Assembly: GCF_036894955.1 (NCBI RefSeq)
Contig: NZ_CP145905.1
Span: 1,433,501 to 1,497,500, forward strand
Source: Paenibacillus sp. KS-LC4
GTDB taxonomy: Bacteria; Bacillota; Bacilli; Paenibacillales; Paenibacillaceae
DNA length: 64,000 bases
Direction of reading: 5' to 3'
The position numbers and the translations under genes are program-made. Positions 25,361 through 33,798 of this stretch are shown here, in pieces. The number at the start of each line of letters is the position of its first letter. Position 1 is the first letter of the stretch. The notes under the pieces were generated by a model. It searched no databases and was not told the DNA's origin. It saw only the letters and a list, made by a program, of their open reading frames with translations.

Positions 25361-25445
25361 GTGCTTCTGGCGGAATTGGCAGACGCGGCGGACTTAAAAT
25401 CCGCTGTCATTAAGACAACTAAGGGTTCGAGTCCCTTGAAGCACA
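25361..25445 (+). tRNA. tRNA-Leu (TAA)
   Basis: Class II tRNA with perfect acceptor GTGCTTC/GAAGCAC, anticodon loop CTTAAAA (TAA), a variable arm and T-stem AAGGG/CCCTT. No CCA is encoded; TTA follows the discriminator A. Confidence 0.88.
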
Positions 25446-25493
25446 TTACTCCAACTAAAGAAGGGAAGAAGCCTAATTGCTTTACAGGTGACG

Positions 25494-26081
25494 ATGATGA
25501 AAATAAGAAAACATCTTCAATTGATTCACGACATGGAGTTTCACAATGTATCGGAAAGACGCCTCAATTTAGAGCAGGTGCATGATCGCATTGTCCGTTT
25601 TATGTCGCTTGATCCACATGCAAATTACAATTTCATGATCGGTACCGACTGCCAGGTGCATGCAGGACATACGACGATGATTACTGGCGTTGTTATCCAG
25701 CGTGAGGGCAAAGGGGCGTGGGCCTGCTATCGGCAGGTCGTCATACCCCGCGAACTGAAATCCATTAAGGAGAAGCTGTCGCTGGAGACGTCATACAGCG
25801 AGGAGGTCGCGCTATTTTTCGGTGGCGAACGCAGGGTGCAAATGGAGAATATCGTGCTCCCTTTTGTATACAAGGGCGCGTCCTTCGAGGCGTACATTGA
25901 CGTCGATGCTGGAACCGATCCGGCTGTCAGCAAGACGGCTGCTTATGTGGCGGAAATGGTATTGCGTGTGGAAGCTATGGGGATGAAGGCTCGTCTGAAA
26001 CCGGAAGCAATTGTCGCTTCTTCTTATGCGAATCGGCATTCCAAGAAGCCTTACCGCTTCGCGGCAAGTGATGTCGAATAA
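25494..26081 (+). CDS. ykuK: YkuK-like RNase H-fold protein (DUF458)
   Basis: This 195-residue cytoplasmic protein belongs to the YkuK/DUF458 family, predicted to have an RNase H-like fold. The signature FMIGTDCQVHAGHTTMITGVVI near residue 49 carries the first acidic position. The later AYIDVDAGTDPAVSK and SSYANRHSKKPYR segments complete the family core. Function is not established; spore or stress association has been suggested for relatives. Two ATG codons at 25494 and 25497 are both possible, with a weak ribosome site. It follows the tRNA cluster by about 50 nt. Confidence 0.8.
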   Translation: MMKIRKHLQLIHDMEFHNVSERRLNLEQVHDRIVRFMSLDPHANYNFMIGTDCQVHAGHTTMITGVVIQREGKGAWACYRQVVIPRELKSIKEKLSLETSYSEEVALFFGGERRVQMENIVLPFVYKGASFEAYIDVDAGTDPAVSKTAAYVAEMVLRVEAMGMKARLKPEAIVASSYANRHSKKPYRFAASDVE

Positions 26082-26188
26082 ACATCCAAACATAGCTCCG
26101 ATTAAATAAACGGCAAAAGGGGTAATCTATGGCAAGCGCGTGGCTGGGAAGCCTAGCAAAAAGATGAACCCTTAAAGGAGAGATACCG

Positions 26189-26611
26189 ATGCCGAATACA
26201 ACAAAAAAATTGGAGCAGGAAATTATTGATGTGCTGCAAGCGAACCATGTATGCTCGTTTGCTACCGTAAATGGCGATAAGCCAATGGTGCGTTATATGG
26301 CGCTCTTCCATGATGGGCTTAACTTATATTTGGCCACGAATCGCGATACGAGCAAGGTCGATGAGCTGCGGGCTAACCCGAATGTTCATATTCTCGTCGG
26401 ATACGATGGCAAGCCATCTTCGGATATTGTGCAAATTCAGGCACGTGCGGAATTGTGCGCGGATAACAAGCTGCGTGAGAGGCTGTGGAATGACAACTTC
26501 AAGCAGTGGTTTGAAGGACCTCATGATCCGGAATACATCATTATAGAAGCGTTTCCGGAGTATATTGAATATTCCAGCGACGGTGGCGAGACTAAGGTGT
26601 GGCTTCCATAG
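26189..26611 (+). CDS. Pyridoxamine 5'-phosphate oxidase-like flavin protein
   Basis: This 140-residue split-barrel protein is of the PNPOx-like/general stress protein 26 type, expected to bind FMN or F420-like flavins. Features are CSFATVNGDKPMVRYMALFHDG near residue 24, LYLATNRDTSKVDELRANPNVHILVGYD and the late EYIEYSSDG. It is shorter than true PNPOx and lacks the catalytic tail of PdxH, so a vitamin B6 role is unlikely. AAAGGAG precedes the ATG. It stands alone, with a terminator 60 bp later. Confidence 0.82.
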   Translation: MPNTTKKLEQEIIDVLQANHVCSFATVNGDKPMVRYMALFHDGLNLYLATNRDTSKVDELRANPNVHILVGYDGKPSSDIVQIQARAELCADNKLRERLWNDNFKQWFEGPHDPEYIIIEAFPEYIEYSSDGGETKVWLP

Positions 26612-26670
26612 CCATCGAGCAGTATTTGCGTTTAACGATAGCTTTCCATAAAAATAAACCATAAAACGAC

Positions 26671-26716
26671 AAGAGCCCGCAGCTTTCACGTTCATGTGAA
26701 GGCGCAGGGCTCTTTT
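26671..26716. terminator. Bidirectional terminator
   Basis: AAGAGCCC pairs with GGGCTCTT, with an inner CTTTCAC/GTGAAG stem and T-rich flank. It separates the PNPOx-like (+) and SEC-C (-) genes. Confidence 0.75.
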
Positions 26717-26766
26717 GCTGCTAATTGCAGCCATGTAACGGTAATAGATTGAAGCTCGGCTCTAGC

Positions 26767-27321
26767 TTACGCCTTCACAAGCTCCGCTTGCTGGTGCTGC
26801 TCCGCATTCTCAGCAACGCCAGTGACTGCTGCCTCAGGCTGCTCTGCTTGAAGCTCTGCATATTGCTCCATAAAGAAGCTGGTCAGCTCGGTACATTTTT
26901 TGGATAGAGTGGAGACGGATACGCTGTACTTCTCGGCAAGCTCGGCTTTAGAGCTTGGAATGCTCTGAATTTCGCAGATCAAATATTCCAAAGCCGCGCA
27001 GTAGACGCCGGGTTTTCGGAACGATGGAGTATTAGCATCCGTATATTCCTTCCACATAAACAGGGCAAGGCTAATTTGGGCAGGCGTGTAGCCTTCCTTC
27101 ATTTGCTGGGCCAGTTCACGGGCCAGCTCACCATAGGATGGGGCTTCCCACACAAGCTCCTGCTCCAGCAGGCGTTCAATGTCCGCGTAAGACTGTAGTC
27201 CACCGGAAGCTTGGGTTGCTGCCAAACGGCGCTCCTCCTCACGATCCAGCTCGATACAGCATTTTTTATATTTACGGCCGCTGCCGCAATGGCATACATC
27301 ATTTCGTCCTGGCTTTAACAT
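26767..27321 (-). CDS. SEC-C zinc-binding domain protein
   Basis: This 184-residue protein opens with the SEC-C metal-binding motif (GRNDVCHCGSGRKYKKCC, residues 5-22), as found at the SecA C-terminus and in YecA-like proteins. A helical domain follows and then a helix-turn-helix-like segment, SKAELAEKYSVSVSTLSKKCTEL near residue 125, so DNA binding is possible. The tail is Glu/Gln/Ala-rich. AAGGAG lies 7 nt before the ATG. The precise role is unknown. Confidence 0.78.
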   Translation of the reverse strand: MLKPGRNDVCHCGSGRKYKKCCIELDREEERRLAATQASGGLQSYADIERLLEQELVWEAPSYGELARELAQQMKEGYTPAQISLALFMWKEYTDANTPSFRKPGVYCAALEYLICEIQSIPSSKAELAEKYSVSVSTLSKKCTELTSFFMEQYAELQAEQPEAAVTGVAENAEQHQQAELVKA

Positions 27322-27459
27322 GTTAAGTCTCCTTAGGCAAAAAAGTTAATCGCACATAAGGAGCTGCAAAGCAGATTTCCTTTATGCACCCTTACCATGG
27401 TAGCGGTTTTGACGCATTGAGGCAAGGGGGCGGCCGCAATTTCCTTATCTTATTCGCGC

Positions 27460-29361
27460 TTAGCGTGCGCCAATATTCGTACCAGATGGCGTGCCGGAGC
27501 CGATTAAATCGCTGCCAGCCGCCAGCTTGAGGAAATTGCCGAGATTCGGCGAGCCGTCTGCATTGCGGATAACGGAAGGCGTCAGGCTCACGAAGTCAGC
27601 CGAGCTTGCAAGCAAGCCTTTGCCGTTTACGCTGGCCTTGTTTTTCCACCAAACATTAGTATTTGATACGTCGGTGCCGCTTGTTTTGTCACTGGAGCCG
27701 CCGCTTAGACTCAGGTTATTGGTGAATAGATGGGTGCCTAAATCAAAAGCGAAGTTGCTCTGTCCATTGCTCCACGAGGTATTATTTTTCATGGAAATGG
27801 AGCCTGGGTTGCTGTTATAAGTGAAGCCATGCTTTTTGTTTTGGAAAGCGATGTTGTTCTCGACAATATGATTTACAGCAATTTTTTCGCCGCCCAGCTT
27901 GAAGCCATTGCCATCGCTATCGCTTGTCGTTGTACCGTCGGATGTTTGACCATTTTGATAGGCGATACTATTGCGAATCGTTACAATTCCTATCGCTCCC
28001 GTTTCGGTTTTTGAATACAGGTCCCAGCCGTCATCCACGTTATATGCCGCAATACAACCGTCGAAAACATTGCCTGGGCCAACCGTCAGCTTCGCCGCAA
28101 AGCCGTCGGCATCCTCCCCATTATCTGGATCGTAGTTGTCGTGGGAATAAGAATTAATAATTTCATTGTAAGCAGGCCACTCACTGTAACCGGCAGTGGA
28201 AATGTAACGTCCGAGCTGCAAGCCAGTGTCGCGGTTATGATGCGTTTCAACATTTTCAATCCGATTGTAATTTCCGCCGATGAAGATGCCGTTATCTCCA
28301 GCACCCTTCACTTCAAGACCTTTCACAAACCAGTAATGGCCGTTAATTTGCAGACCGCGGTTCGTGGAGGCAAACGCTTGTGCGGAGAAATCCAGCACAG
28401 GCTTCTCGCTGCCATAGGCGACAAGTCCTTTGCGTGCACTAACCGAGCTTCCGCTGTTCGTCCGTTCAATCGTTACCGTTTCAGAAAAAGCATAGGTGCC
28501 GCCGCGCAAATAGATTGTTTTGCCCGGTTGAATTTTTGTCAGTGCTGCTGCAAGTGTAAGCGGGCTGCCGATCGTGCCGCTGTTGCTGGCAGAACCATTG
28601 GCCGCTACGAATAGATCGCCCGCAGCAGGGGTAGGTGTAGCAGATGGTGCTGGTGTAGCTGTAGGCGCCGGAGTTGCAGTCGCTGTCGGTGCCGGAGTAG
28701 CTGTTGCCGAAGTCGTTGGCGTTGGAGTCGACACCGAATCCGACACGATTACATTGTCATATTTAGCGGCTGTCTTAAAGCTTACGAGACCAACTGCGCC
28801 TGAAGTGAGACTGGAGTCCGTAGCCGTCAGCACCTGCGTGCCGTTCAAATGCATAGTGATTGAAGAGCCAGCCATCGTGAGTTTAACATTATACCAAGTA
28901 CCGGCAGTAATGGGGTAATCAACGGTTGCCAGCGTGGTTGTGGAACCGCTTACTTTTTTGCGTATTTCAAGCTTGCCGCTGCCGCTGTTATAGAGCGACG
29001 CTGCATAAAAATTATTGCCGTCCTGATAGCGTCCGGCTACATAAGTCCGGTTCGTTCCATTGAAATTATCAATTTTCACCTTGGCTTCAACGCTATAATT
29101 CGTCCAAGCCTGATTGCCTGCGGAGGTGCGACCCTCTGAGGAGCTGTTCTGGGCATATACATTCGAGCCGCTATCCTGTACGACTGACCAGGTGCCGCTT
29201 GTGGCGGTCCAGCCCGAGGCGCTGCCACTTTCAAAATCGGCGCTGTAGAGCGTCGCCGCCTGAACTTTTCCGAGCATAGATGTAAAAGGAAGGGCTAGAC
29301 AAAAGCAGAGCAGGAAGGCGAGCGGTTTGATCCCCTTTTTCTTAAATAACATGGTGGACAT
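27460..29361 (-). CDS. Secreted PL9 pectate lyase with N-terminal LamG-like domain
   Basis: This 633-residue exoenzyme cleaves polygalacturonate by beta-elimination. A Sec signal peptide ends at VQAA (near residue 36). A jelly-roll concanavalin-like domain (FESGSASGWTATSGTW to KYDNVIV, about 42-205) precedes a Thr/Pro/Ala linker (about 212-247) and a right-handed parallel beta-helix. The PL9 core motif with calcium-binding Asps and catalytic Lys is DNGEDADGFAAKLTVG near 418, followed by NVDDGWDLYSKTE. AAAGGAGG lies about 11 nt upstream of the ATG, with a cre-like site next to it, so glucose repression is expected. Confidence 0.87.
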   Translation of the reverse strand: MSTMLFKKKGIKPLAFLLCFCLALPFTSMLGKVQAATLYSADFESGSASGWTATSGTWSVVQDSGSNVYAQNSSSEGRTSAGNQAWTNYSVEAKVKIDNFNGTNRTYVAGRYQDGNNFYAASLYNSGSGKLEIRKKVSGSTTTLATVDYPITAGTWYNVKLTMAGSSITMHLNGTQVLTATDSSLTSGAVGLVSFKTAAKYDNVIVSDSVSTPTPTTSATATPAPTATATPAPTATPAPSATPTPAAGDLFVAANGSASNSGTIGSPLTLAAALTKIQPGKTIYLRGGTYAFSETVTIERTNSGSSVSARKGLVAYGSEKPVLDFSAQAFASTNRGLQINGHYWFVKGLEVKGAGDNGIFIGGNYNRIENVETHHNRDTGLQLGRYISTAGYSEWPAYNEIINSYSHDNYDPDNGEDADGFAAKLTVGPGNVFDGCIAAYNVDDGWDLYSKTETGAIGIVTIRNSIAYQNGQTSDGTTTSDSDGNGFKLGGEKIAVNHIVENNIAFQNKKHGFTYNSNPGSISMKNNTSWSNGQSNFAFDLGTHLFTNNLSLSGGSSDKTSGTDVSNTNVWWKNKASVNGKGLLASSADFVSLTPSVIRNADGSPNLGNFLKLAAGSDLIGSGTPSGTNIGAR

Positions 29362-29379
29362 TACTTGTGTTTCCTCCTT

Positions 29380-29394
29380 TGTAATCGCTTAAAT
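29380..29394 (-). promoter_or_regulatory. cre-like site before the pectate lyase
   Basis: On the minus strand the site reads ATTTAAGCGATTACA, one mismatch from the cre consensus WTGNAANCGNWNNCW. It abuts the ribosome site of the pectate lyase gene, a position typical of CcpA roadblock repression. Confidence 0.5.
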
Positions 29395-29624
29395 TGTATT
29401 TTATTCCAGTTGACCTCCTTGGACACATCGTAAGGAATAAAGGCGATTCCAGCAATAATCATTACCTCACATGTTCATTTACCCGCGAAAAATGGGGCTT
29501 TTATGGTAATATAACGATAGGATGCCATAAATAATGCCAAGCTAACGCTTGGATAAGAAGCGTTCATCCGAAATGCTGAGGATCGGGGATTTGGTTTCAG
29601 GAGCAGGGCAAGGGGTAAGCATAA

Positions 29625-30746
29625 ATGTTAGGCATGACTAAGGAACAAAGGGGATGCTTCGCTATGCGTTTAACCCGATTGAATCAAATTTTGGTCAGCA
29701 TCGTATTGGTGCTGCTTATTTTGTATTTGTTTGCGCGCAATTCCGCGTTTTTTGACCCGATTATGCTCGCGCTGAAAATCATCTTTGTACCGATCGTGCT
29801 GTCTGTATTTTTGTATTATCTGCTTCGCCCATTGGTAGGACGACTGCATCGCTGGAAGCTGCCGAAGCCGCTCTGCATTTTGCTCATCTATGTGCTCGCG
29901 GCTGCGCTTATTACGCTGCTGGGCATCGTCGTATGGCCGATATTGCAGCGTCAGCTGACGGGTTTGCTGGAGCAGCTGCCGAAGCTTGCGGATGACTTTC
30001 AAAGGCAGCTGGAGCAGCTGCAGAAAAATCAAGTTTTTTTTGGTGTCGATTTGTCGAAATTCGATTTTGCAGGCTTTAATTTAATGGAAAAAGCAGAGCC
30101 CTATTTGACAAAAAGCATTGCATCGGCAACCGAATATGTGAAAAATGCCTTTTCCGTGCTCTCCAATTTTATAATCGTTGTTTCTACGGCGCCGCTGTTG
30201 CTTTATTACATGCTGATGGATGACCGGGCTGCGGTTCTCAAGCTGCTGGAGCGGGCTCCCCGGCGTTACAAAAGCGGGTTGAAAGAAACGTTGCAGGAGA
30301 TGGACAAAGCGCTAAGCGGCTTTATTGTTGGAAGGGTTACCCTTTGCTTGCTGCTTGGCGGGATGGTGCTCATCGGTTTTCTTCTCATCGGCTTGCCGTA
30401 TCCGCTGGTGCTGGCCCTCGTTATTGCTTTCATGAATATGATTCCGTATATTGGGCAAATTTTAGGGCTCATTCCTTGTGTAATCGTGGCATTTATCCAT
30501 GAGCCTGCGTCCGTCATCTGGGTTGTGGTCATCATTATGCTGGCTCAGCAGATTGAAGGAAATATTTTGTCCCCGTATATTTATGGGCGAAAGCTGGACG
30601 TTCATCCTATTACAACAATGCTGCTTATTCTCGTTTCAGGGGCGCTGGGCGGTATTGTTGGCATCATGGTTGCAATCCCGGTTTATCTGCTTTTGAAGAT
30701 CATGATTGTGCGGATTTATAATCGCTGGGAAAAAACTGTCACCTAA
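29625..30746 (+). CDS. AI-2E family transporter
   Basis: This 373-residue polytopic membrane protein of the AI-2E (PerM/TqsA) family has about seven or eight helices. The family core VALVIAFMNMIPYIGQILGLIPCVIVAF is near residue 265, and the C-terminal GRKLDVHPITTMLLILVSGALGG is highly characteristic. Some members export autoinducer-2 and others act as Na+/H+ antiporters; the substrate is undetermined here. The ATG at 29625 follows AAGGGG, but an in-frame ATG at 29664 with AAAGGGGA upstream is an equally good start. Confidence 0.85.
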   Translation: MLGMTKEQRGCFAMRLTRLNQILVSIVLVLLILYLFARNSAFFDPIMLALKIIFVPIVLSVFLYYLLRPLVGRLHRWKLPKPLCILLIYVLAAALITLLGIVVWPILQRQLTGLLEQLPKLADDFQRQLEQLQKNQVFFGVDLSKFDFAGFNLMEKAEPYLTKSIASATEYVKNAFSVLSNFIIVVSTAPLLLYYMLMDDRAAVLKLLERAPRRYKSGLKETLQEMDKALSGFIVGRVTLCLLLGGMVLIGFLLIGLPYPLVLALVIAFMNMIPYIGQILGLIPCVIVAFIHEPASVIWVVVIIMLAQQIEGNILSPYIYGRKLDVHPITTMLLILVSGALGGIVGIMVAIPVYLLLKIMIVRIYNRWEKTVT

Positions 30747-30819
30747 TAGGCTCCCCTTACGTATGAACAGATTAGGTTTGTTCTCATTTTGTTCATATAA
30801 ATAGAAGGGAGAGGTTTAA

Positions 30820-31854
30820 TTGAACACGGAAATAAACAGACCGCAAGGAAGCCAACAGCCGCTTAATCCAAAAACGGTAAAAAAGGCGATCATCGGGGCA
30901 GCCATCGGCATCGTAGCCGTTACGCTCGGATTTTCATCTTTTTATACGGTACAGGAGCAGGAGCGCGCGGCCATTTTGACATTTGGAAAATATACGGGGG
31001 AAGCGACGGCTGGGCTGCATTTTAAGTTTCCATATCCGATTCAGCAGGTTGTTACGGTTCCGGCTGAGCTTGTGCAGCGCATTCATATCGGATACCGCCA
31101 AAATGGGGATAGCATCACACCCGTTGACGACGAAGCGCTCATGATTACCGGGGACGAAAATATTGTATCGGCTGATGCCGTCGTCCAGTGGAAAATAAGC
31201 AATTTGCATGATTACTTGTACAACATTGATGATCCGGAGCGCTTCCTGCGCAATGCGGCAAGCTCCTCCATCCGTTCGGTTATTGGTTCAGAGAAGCTTG
31301 ATTATGCGATTACAGACGGAAAAACCGTTATTCAGGATAAGGTGCGGGAGAAGCTGCTGGAGCTGCAAACCAAATACCAAACCGGCATTCAAATTATGGA
31401 CATTAAATTCCAGGATATTGAGCCGCCAAGCGGTCAGGTAGAGGAAGCGTTCCGTGAAGTTACGAATGCCCGCGAGGAAAAAAACACAAAGATCAATAAC
31501 GCAGCAAAATATGAAAACGATCGCATTCCAAAGGCGCGTGGTGAAGCACAGGCGCTGCTTGAAATTGCCGAAGCGGAGAAAAAGTCGCGGATATTGAACG
31601 CCGAGGGCGACGTCGCGAAGTTCAATGCGATTTTTGCTGAATATAAAAATAACCCGGACGTTACACAAAGCCGTCTAATCCTCGAGACGCTGGAAAAAAT
31701 ATTGCCGAATGCGCAAATTTTCATTACTAACAGTAATAGCGATACAGTAAATTATTTGCCGCTGAATGAGCTGCTGCGCAGCAAAAGTGGTTCAAGCAGC
31801 TCCAGCAATTCACAAACCCCTGCTCCGCAGGCGGAAGGGGGAGCAACACCATGA
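30820..31854 (+). CDS. hflK: FtsH protease modulator HflK
   Basis: This 344-residue SPFH-domain protein has one N-terminal transmembrane helix (about residues 24-44). With HflC it forms a large membrane cage around FtsH and tunes membrane-protein degradation. The SPFH start YTVQEQERAAILTFGKYTGEA is clear, and a long coiled coil (TNAREEKNTKINNAAKYENDR) precedes a polar tail. The start codon is TTG with GGGAGAGG upstream. The gene overlaps hflC by an ATGA junction. Confidence 0.9.
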   Translation: MNTEINRPQGSQQPLNPKTVKKAIIGAAIGIVAVTLGFSSFYTVQEQERAAILTFGKYTGEATAGLHFKFPYPIQQVVTVPAELVQRIHIGYRQNGDSITPVDDEALMITGDENIVSADAVVQWKISNLHDYLYNIDDPERFLRNAASSSIRSVIGSEKLDYAITDGKTVIQDKVREKLLELQTKYQTGIQIMDIKFQDIEPPSGQVEEAFREVTNAREEKNTKINNAAKYENDRIPKARGEAQALLEIAEAEKKSRILNAEGDVAKFNAIFAEYKNNPDVTQSRLILETLEKILPNAQIFITNSNSDTVNYLPLNELLRSKSGSSSSSNSQTPAPQAEGGATP

Positions 31855-32717
31855 AGAAAAACCAATTGATTTTGCTCGTCGGCCTTGTGATCGTCGTCAT
31901 ACTTGGCGCAGGCTCGATGTACGTCGTAAAGGAAGGCGAATACAAGGTCGTGCTGAAGTTTGGTGAAGCGGTGCGGGTTGCCGAAACGCCGGGTCTCAAG
32001 CTGAAAATTCCATTTATCGAAAATGTATCGCCATTGCCGAAATACCAAATGACGTACGAAAGCAATCCAACGTCGATATTGACGAAGGATAAGAAGCCGA
32101 TTATCGTGGATAATTACACCGTTTGGCGCATTACGAAGCCGGAGCAATTTTTGAAAACGGCTCAGACGGTAAGCGCGGGTGTCCAGCGTATTGATGAAGC
32201 GGTATATAATTCGGTTAGGCGCAAGCTGTCAGAGGTAAATTACGATAATATTATTAGTGAGCAGACGGAGCGCGGTAATATAAATGATGAAATTACGCGC
32301 GATGTAGCCGAGGCGCTCAGGCGTGACGATTATGGCGTTGAGGTCATTGATGTGCGTATTAAGCGCACGGATTTGCCTGAAGGCAATAAGCAAAGCGTGT
32401 ACAATCGAATGATTTCCGACCGTCAATCCATCGCGGCACGTTACTTGTCCGAGGGTGATGAGGAGTCGCGCAAAATTACGGCGAAGGCTGACCGCACCGC
32501 AAGCGAGCTGATGTCGCAAGCGCAGGCCGACTCGAAAAAAATCATTGCCGAGGGCGAGCAGCAGGCGGCGAAAATCTACAATAAAGCATACGGGCAGGAC
32601 CCGGCGTTTTATAATTTTTACCGGACGCTGGAAAGCTATGTGACGACGCTCAAAAATGAGCCGGTCATCATGCTGCCAATCGACTCGCCATATGCGAAAA
32701 TATTGCTTGGCCAATAA
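31851..32717 (+). CDS. hflC: FtsH protease modulator HflC
   Basis: This 288-residue SPFH partner of HflK has an N-terminal membrane anchor (about residues 6-24), then MYVVKEGEYKVVLKFGEAVR, the conserved RITKPEQFLKTAQ segment, and the coiled coil with SDRQSIAARYLSEGDEESRKI. The C-terminal YNFYRTLESY is typical of HflC. It starts within the hflK stop codon region, indicating translational coupling and equal amounts, and is closed by a perfect terminator. Confidence 0.92.
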   Translation: MKKNQLILLVGLVIVVILGAGSMYVVKEGEYKVVLKFGEAVRVAETPGLKLKIPFIENVSPLPKYQMTYESNPTSILTKDKKPIIVDNYTVWRITKPEQFLKTAQTVSAGVQRIDEAVYNSVRRKLSEVNYDNIISEQTERGNINDEITRDVAEALRRDDYGVEVIDVRIKRTDLPEGNKQSVYNRMISDRQSIAARYLSEGDEESRKITAKADRTASELMSQAQADSKKIIAEGEQQAAKIYNKAYGQDPAFYNFYRTLESYVTTLKNEPVIMLPIDSPYAKILLGQ

Positions 32718-32748
32718 AGATTAAAGGCCAGCTTTGGCTGAATGACAG

Positions 32749-32793
32749 GGCGGTGAAAAGAGTGGAGCAGCACTCTTTTCACCGCCTTTTTTT
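32749..32793 (+). terminator. Strong terminator after hflC
   Basis: A 16-bp perfect stem (32749-32764 with 32771-32786) around a 6-nt loop is followed by seven T. It is the strongest terminator seen in the window. Confidence 0.92.
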
Positions 32794-32889
32794 GCCGCCC
32801 TCAGGCAGGTGTACAAACCAATTGCGGCATTGGCGCACTTCCTAATAGAAGCGAGCGAATCACGCACACGCAGGAAGGGAGGGTGAACG

Positions 32890-33648
32890 ATGGCTGATTG
32901 GATACAGGATTTTATTCCGGCAGGCAGGAGCAATCGTCCCGGCACGGCCATTCAAGGGCCGAAATATGTGACGGTACATGATACAGCGAACAGCTCGAAG
33001 GGGGCGAATGCGCTTTCCCATGCCAAATATTTAAAAGGAGGTGCCGCCGCAGCACTGCCCGTTTCCTGGCATTTTACCGTGGATGATACGCGGGTCGTGC
33101 AGCATTTGCCTGTGAATGAGCACGGCTTTCATGCAGGCGATGGTAGTGGACCGGGTAACCTCAGCTCCATTGGAATCGAAATTTGTGAAAATAGCGATGG
33201 CATCCGCAGCAAGGCGGAGGCGAATGCAGCGGAGCTCATAGCCGAGCTGCTGCGCAAGCTTGGGCTGCCGATTACAGCAGTCGTCCAGCATAACCATTGG
33301 AGCGGCAAAAACTGTCCGCATACGTTTCGGAGCCGGCCGGGCGGCTGGGAAAGCTTTTTACAGCAAATCAAAGTGCTGCTGGGCAATGCTGCGGAACCAG
33401 AGCCAGAGCCAGAGCCGGAAAAGCCGGAAGGGGAGGGGGAGCCAATGACAGAAGCGGAGCGCCAGCAGTTTGCTGCGCTGGTGAAGCGAGTGACGGAGCT
33501 AGAGGCCAAGCACAGCATGACGGTGCCGGCATGGGCGAAAGCAGCGGTTGCGGCTGCCGTGGCTGCTGGCGTCATCGACACGCCGGAAGGCGGATCACTG
33601 GACTTTTATCGTTTGCTGACGGTGCTGCATCGCAAAGGTCTATTGTAG
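32890..33648 (+). CDS. N-acetylmuramoyl-L-alanine amidase (Amidase_2)
   Basis: This 252-residue zinc amidase cuts the lactyl-peptide bond of peptidoglycan. The domain starts YVTVHDTANSSKGANALSH (zinc-ligand His near residue 31), continues with GNLSSIGIEICEN, and ends with HNHWSGKNCPHTFRSR. A Glu/Pro repeat linker (about 169-187) leads to a small C-terminal domain (WAKAAVAAAVAAGVIDTPEGG) that probably binds the wall. There is no signal peptide, as in phage endolysins and some sporulation or lysis amidases. No holin or other phage gene is adjacent. GGAAGGGAGGG precedes the ATG. Confidence 0.85.
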   Translation: MADWIQDFIPAGRSNRPGTAIQGPKYVTVHDTANSSKGANALSHAKYLKGGAAAALPVSWHFTVDDTRVVQHLPVNEHGFHAGDGSGPGNLSSIGIEICENSDGIRSKAEANAAELIAELLRKLGLPITAVVQHNHWSGKNCPHTFRSRPGGWESFLQQIKVLLGNAAEPEPEPEPEKPEGEGEPMTEAERQQFAALVKRVTELEAKHSMTVPAWAKAAVAAAVAAGVIDTPEGGSLDFYRLLTVLHRKGLL

Positions 33649-33798
33649 GGCGGCATACAGAGCAGGCAAGGGTCAAATGGAGGGCGGAGGCGGCTTAAGC
33701 GAGCCGTCTTTCGTCATTTTCAACCCAAACGGCGAATAAACTGATACAATGAATACTATAGTGGTAAATAGTTAGTCGGCAAAGGAGTGATATGCAGA

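Noticed and set aside
32890..33648. Prophage remnant suggested by the amidase gene
   Set aside because: There are no structural, integrase or holin genes nearby, and neighbours are ordinary chromosomal genes.
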